Origin: Myxococcota bacterium
GTDB taxonomy: Bacteria > Myxococcota_A > Polyangia > HGW-17
Reading direction: 5' to 3'
Assembly (NCBI GenBank): GCA_018821745.1
Contig: JAHJLU010000521.1
Location: 1 to 8,463, forward strand
DNA length: 8,463 nt
Shown here: in pieces, positions 7,655-8,463 of the stretch
Layout: every line of letters begins with the position of its first letter
How positions within the stretch are numbered: the stretch's first letter is position 1
Notes under the pieces: generated by a model
What the model saw: only the letters and a program-made list of their open reading frames with translations
Database searches by the model: none
What the model was told of the DNA's origin: nothing
Made by a program: the position numbers and the translations under genes

Positions 7655-7680
7655 CCTTTTACCAACAAAGAGAAGTGGAT
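7655..7680. other. 26-nt gap between convergent genes
   Basis: This is the short spacer between the stop of the + strand operon (TAG 7652-7654) and the stop of the - strand sensor-like gene (TAA, complement of 7681-7683). It holds only a 4-bp CTTT/AAAG inverted match and no GC-rich stem with a T-run on either strand. No convincing intrinsic terminator is present, so transcripts may overlap at their 3' ends or end inside the opposing gene. Confidence 0.6.
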
Positions 7681-8382
7681 TTACAGAAAATCGAGGGGAC
7701 TGGACTCTCCATAATAAATCGAAAACACACAGGCCCCCTCACCTTCCAGAAGGCAGGTCTCCTTGGTGATGGTCGCCTCCCCGATATGGAGGTTGTCCAG
7801 AAAACCAACCAGTATTCCCATGAAGAATTCGCAAAAAAGCGGGAGCTTCACAGGGCGATCCATGAGAATAACAGAGAAACTGGTCCCCGACATGCGTTGA
7901 TCTATCTCCATCTCCAGGGGGCGAAACCATTTTGTCAGATTTTGCCCATACATCTTCACCACCCGTGAGATGTTCGGCAGATGGGAGGAGCTGTAGACCC
8001 GCAGCTCGGCGATATCCAGTTTTCTCAGTTGTCCTGTGTTGAGTTGGTTTTCGGGATCAGCCAGGCGTTCGAGGGAATCTTCATCGACCACGCTCCGCTC
8101 CATGAAGATCTCGTCACGAAAGGTCTCCACAAAATACTTCCCCATCTCGAAACCAAAATCCGACATCTGGTTGGTGATATGGATATCAACCGCCGCAAAA
8201 ACCACGGAGAGTGATCGGGCCGTGATCCATTCATCCAAATCGGGACTCTGGGCCATGATCATTTTTTCCTGAGCGGGCAGGAGGGAAAGAAAGCGATGAT
8301 ACGCAACCGTTCCGAGTATCTCGGAAAAATATTGTTTGAACATATTGAAGAGGGTGTGGCGTACAGTAGCTTTTGATTCCAT
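7681..8382 (-). CDS. DUF2378 / V4R-like sensor domain protein
   Basis: The 233-residue soluble protein has no signal peptide or membrane segment. It begins with KATVRHTLFNMFKQYFSEILG and a helical region (to about residue 95) with YHRFLSLLPAQEK and a FGFEMGKYF stretch (76-84). It ends with GILVGFLDNLHIGEATITKE, then TCLLEGEGACVFSIYY. The ending gives E208-x-C210-(7)-C218-x-F220, the cysteine signature of V4R (4-vinyl reductase) and the related DUF2378 domains, which are small-ligand-binding modules near the heme-NO-binding fold. DUF2378 proteins of Myxococcota have a similar size and the same order of features. The role is probably cytoplasmic ligand sensing or protein-protein signalling; the ligand is unknown. 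Remote similarity was judged by eye, so the family call is moderate while the gene call is strong. It is convergent with the glycosyltransferase-like operon and need not be functionally tied to it. Sampled GC is 43-47%, below the 58% sampled in the neighbouring membrane gene. The ATG start has only a weak GGAT-like ribosome site upstream. Confidence 0.8.
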   Translation of the reverse strand: MESKATVRHTLFNMFKQYFSEILGTVAYHRFLSLLPAQEKMIMAQSPDLDEWITARSLSVVFAAVDIHITNQMSDFGFEMGKYFVETFRDEIFMERSVVDEDSLERLADPENQLNTGQLRKLDIAELRVYSSSHLPNISRVVKMYGQNLTKWFRPLEMEIDQRMSGTSFSVILMDRPVKLPLFCEFFMGILVGFLDNLHIGEATITKETCLLEGEGACVFSIYYGESSPLDFL

Positions 8383-8402
8383 AAATAGATTTCAATCCAA
8401 TG

Positions 8403-8430
8403 GTTGTAGCCAGTGTATTCGATTTATCAA
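8403..8430 (-). promoter_or_regulatory. Candidate sigma70-type promoter of the sensor-like gene
   Basis: On the - strand, TTGATA (complement of 8425-8430, 5 of 6 to the -35 consensus) and TACAAC (complement of 8403-8408, 4 of 6 to the -10 consensus) are separated by 16 nt. They lie about 20 nt before the ATG in an AT-rich stretch (8383-8463, 24 of 81 bases G or C). The region also holds A/T runs. In AT-rich DNA such matches arise by chance, so this is only a candidate. Confidence 0.3.
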
Positions 8431-8463
8431 TTTTTCCAAAAAATTAATCACGCTTTTTGCCAA

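Noticed and set aside
7655..7680. Possible bidirectional terminator between the convergent genes
   Set aside because: Only a 4-bp A/T-rich inverted match is present, without a GC-rich stem or a following T-run.

Overview
The window is almost fully coding. Four genes lie head to tail on the + strand (positions 3-7654) and form a tight operon-like block. The first is cut by the left window edge. A fifth gene lies on the - strand (7681-8382) and converges on the block. No tRNA, rRNA, CRISPR array, insertion sequence or phage gene was seen.

The + strand block encodes, in order: (1) a tetratricopeptide (TPR) repeat protein, truncated at its N-terminus; (2) a membrane protein with three N-terminal TM segments followed by HEAT-like helical repeats; (3) a DUF2723/TMEM260-type GT-C fold membrane glycosyltransferase-like protein with a C-terminal Ig-like domain; and (4) a large '6-pyruvoyl-tetrahydropterin synthase-related'/YfhO-like polytopic membrane protein, also GT-C-like, with two extracytoplasmic beta-rich domains. 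Genes 1/2 and 2/3 overlap by 4 nt (ATGA and GTGA), and genes 3/4 are separated by 13 nt. Translational coupling and a single transcript are therefore likely, and the operon starts upstream of the window. The best reading is an envelope glycosylation or glycan-assembly module: two enzyme-like membrane proteins plus two helical-repeat partners that could act as scaffolds. Donor, acceptor and product cannot be read from the sequence.

The - strand gene looks like a DUF2378 / V4R-type small-ligand sensor protein, ending in the characteristic E-x-C-(7)-C-x-F cysteine motif. It has its own AT-rich upstream region (about 30% GC over 8383-8463) containing a weak promoter-like sequence.

The organism is a bacterium with mid-range GC: about 58% in a sampled line of the large membrane gene and 43-47% in sampled lines of the - strand gene. 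DUF2378 is known mostly from Myxococcota and related former Deltaproteobacteria, so a delta-proteobacterial-type lineage is the best guess. This is inference from one remote family match, and the moderate GC is unlike classical Myxococcus.
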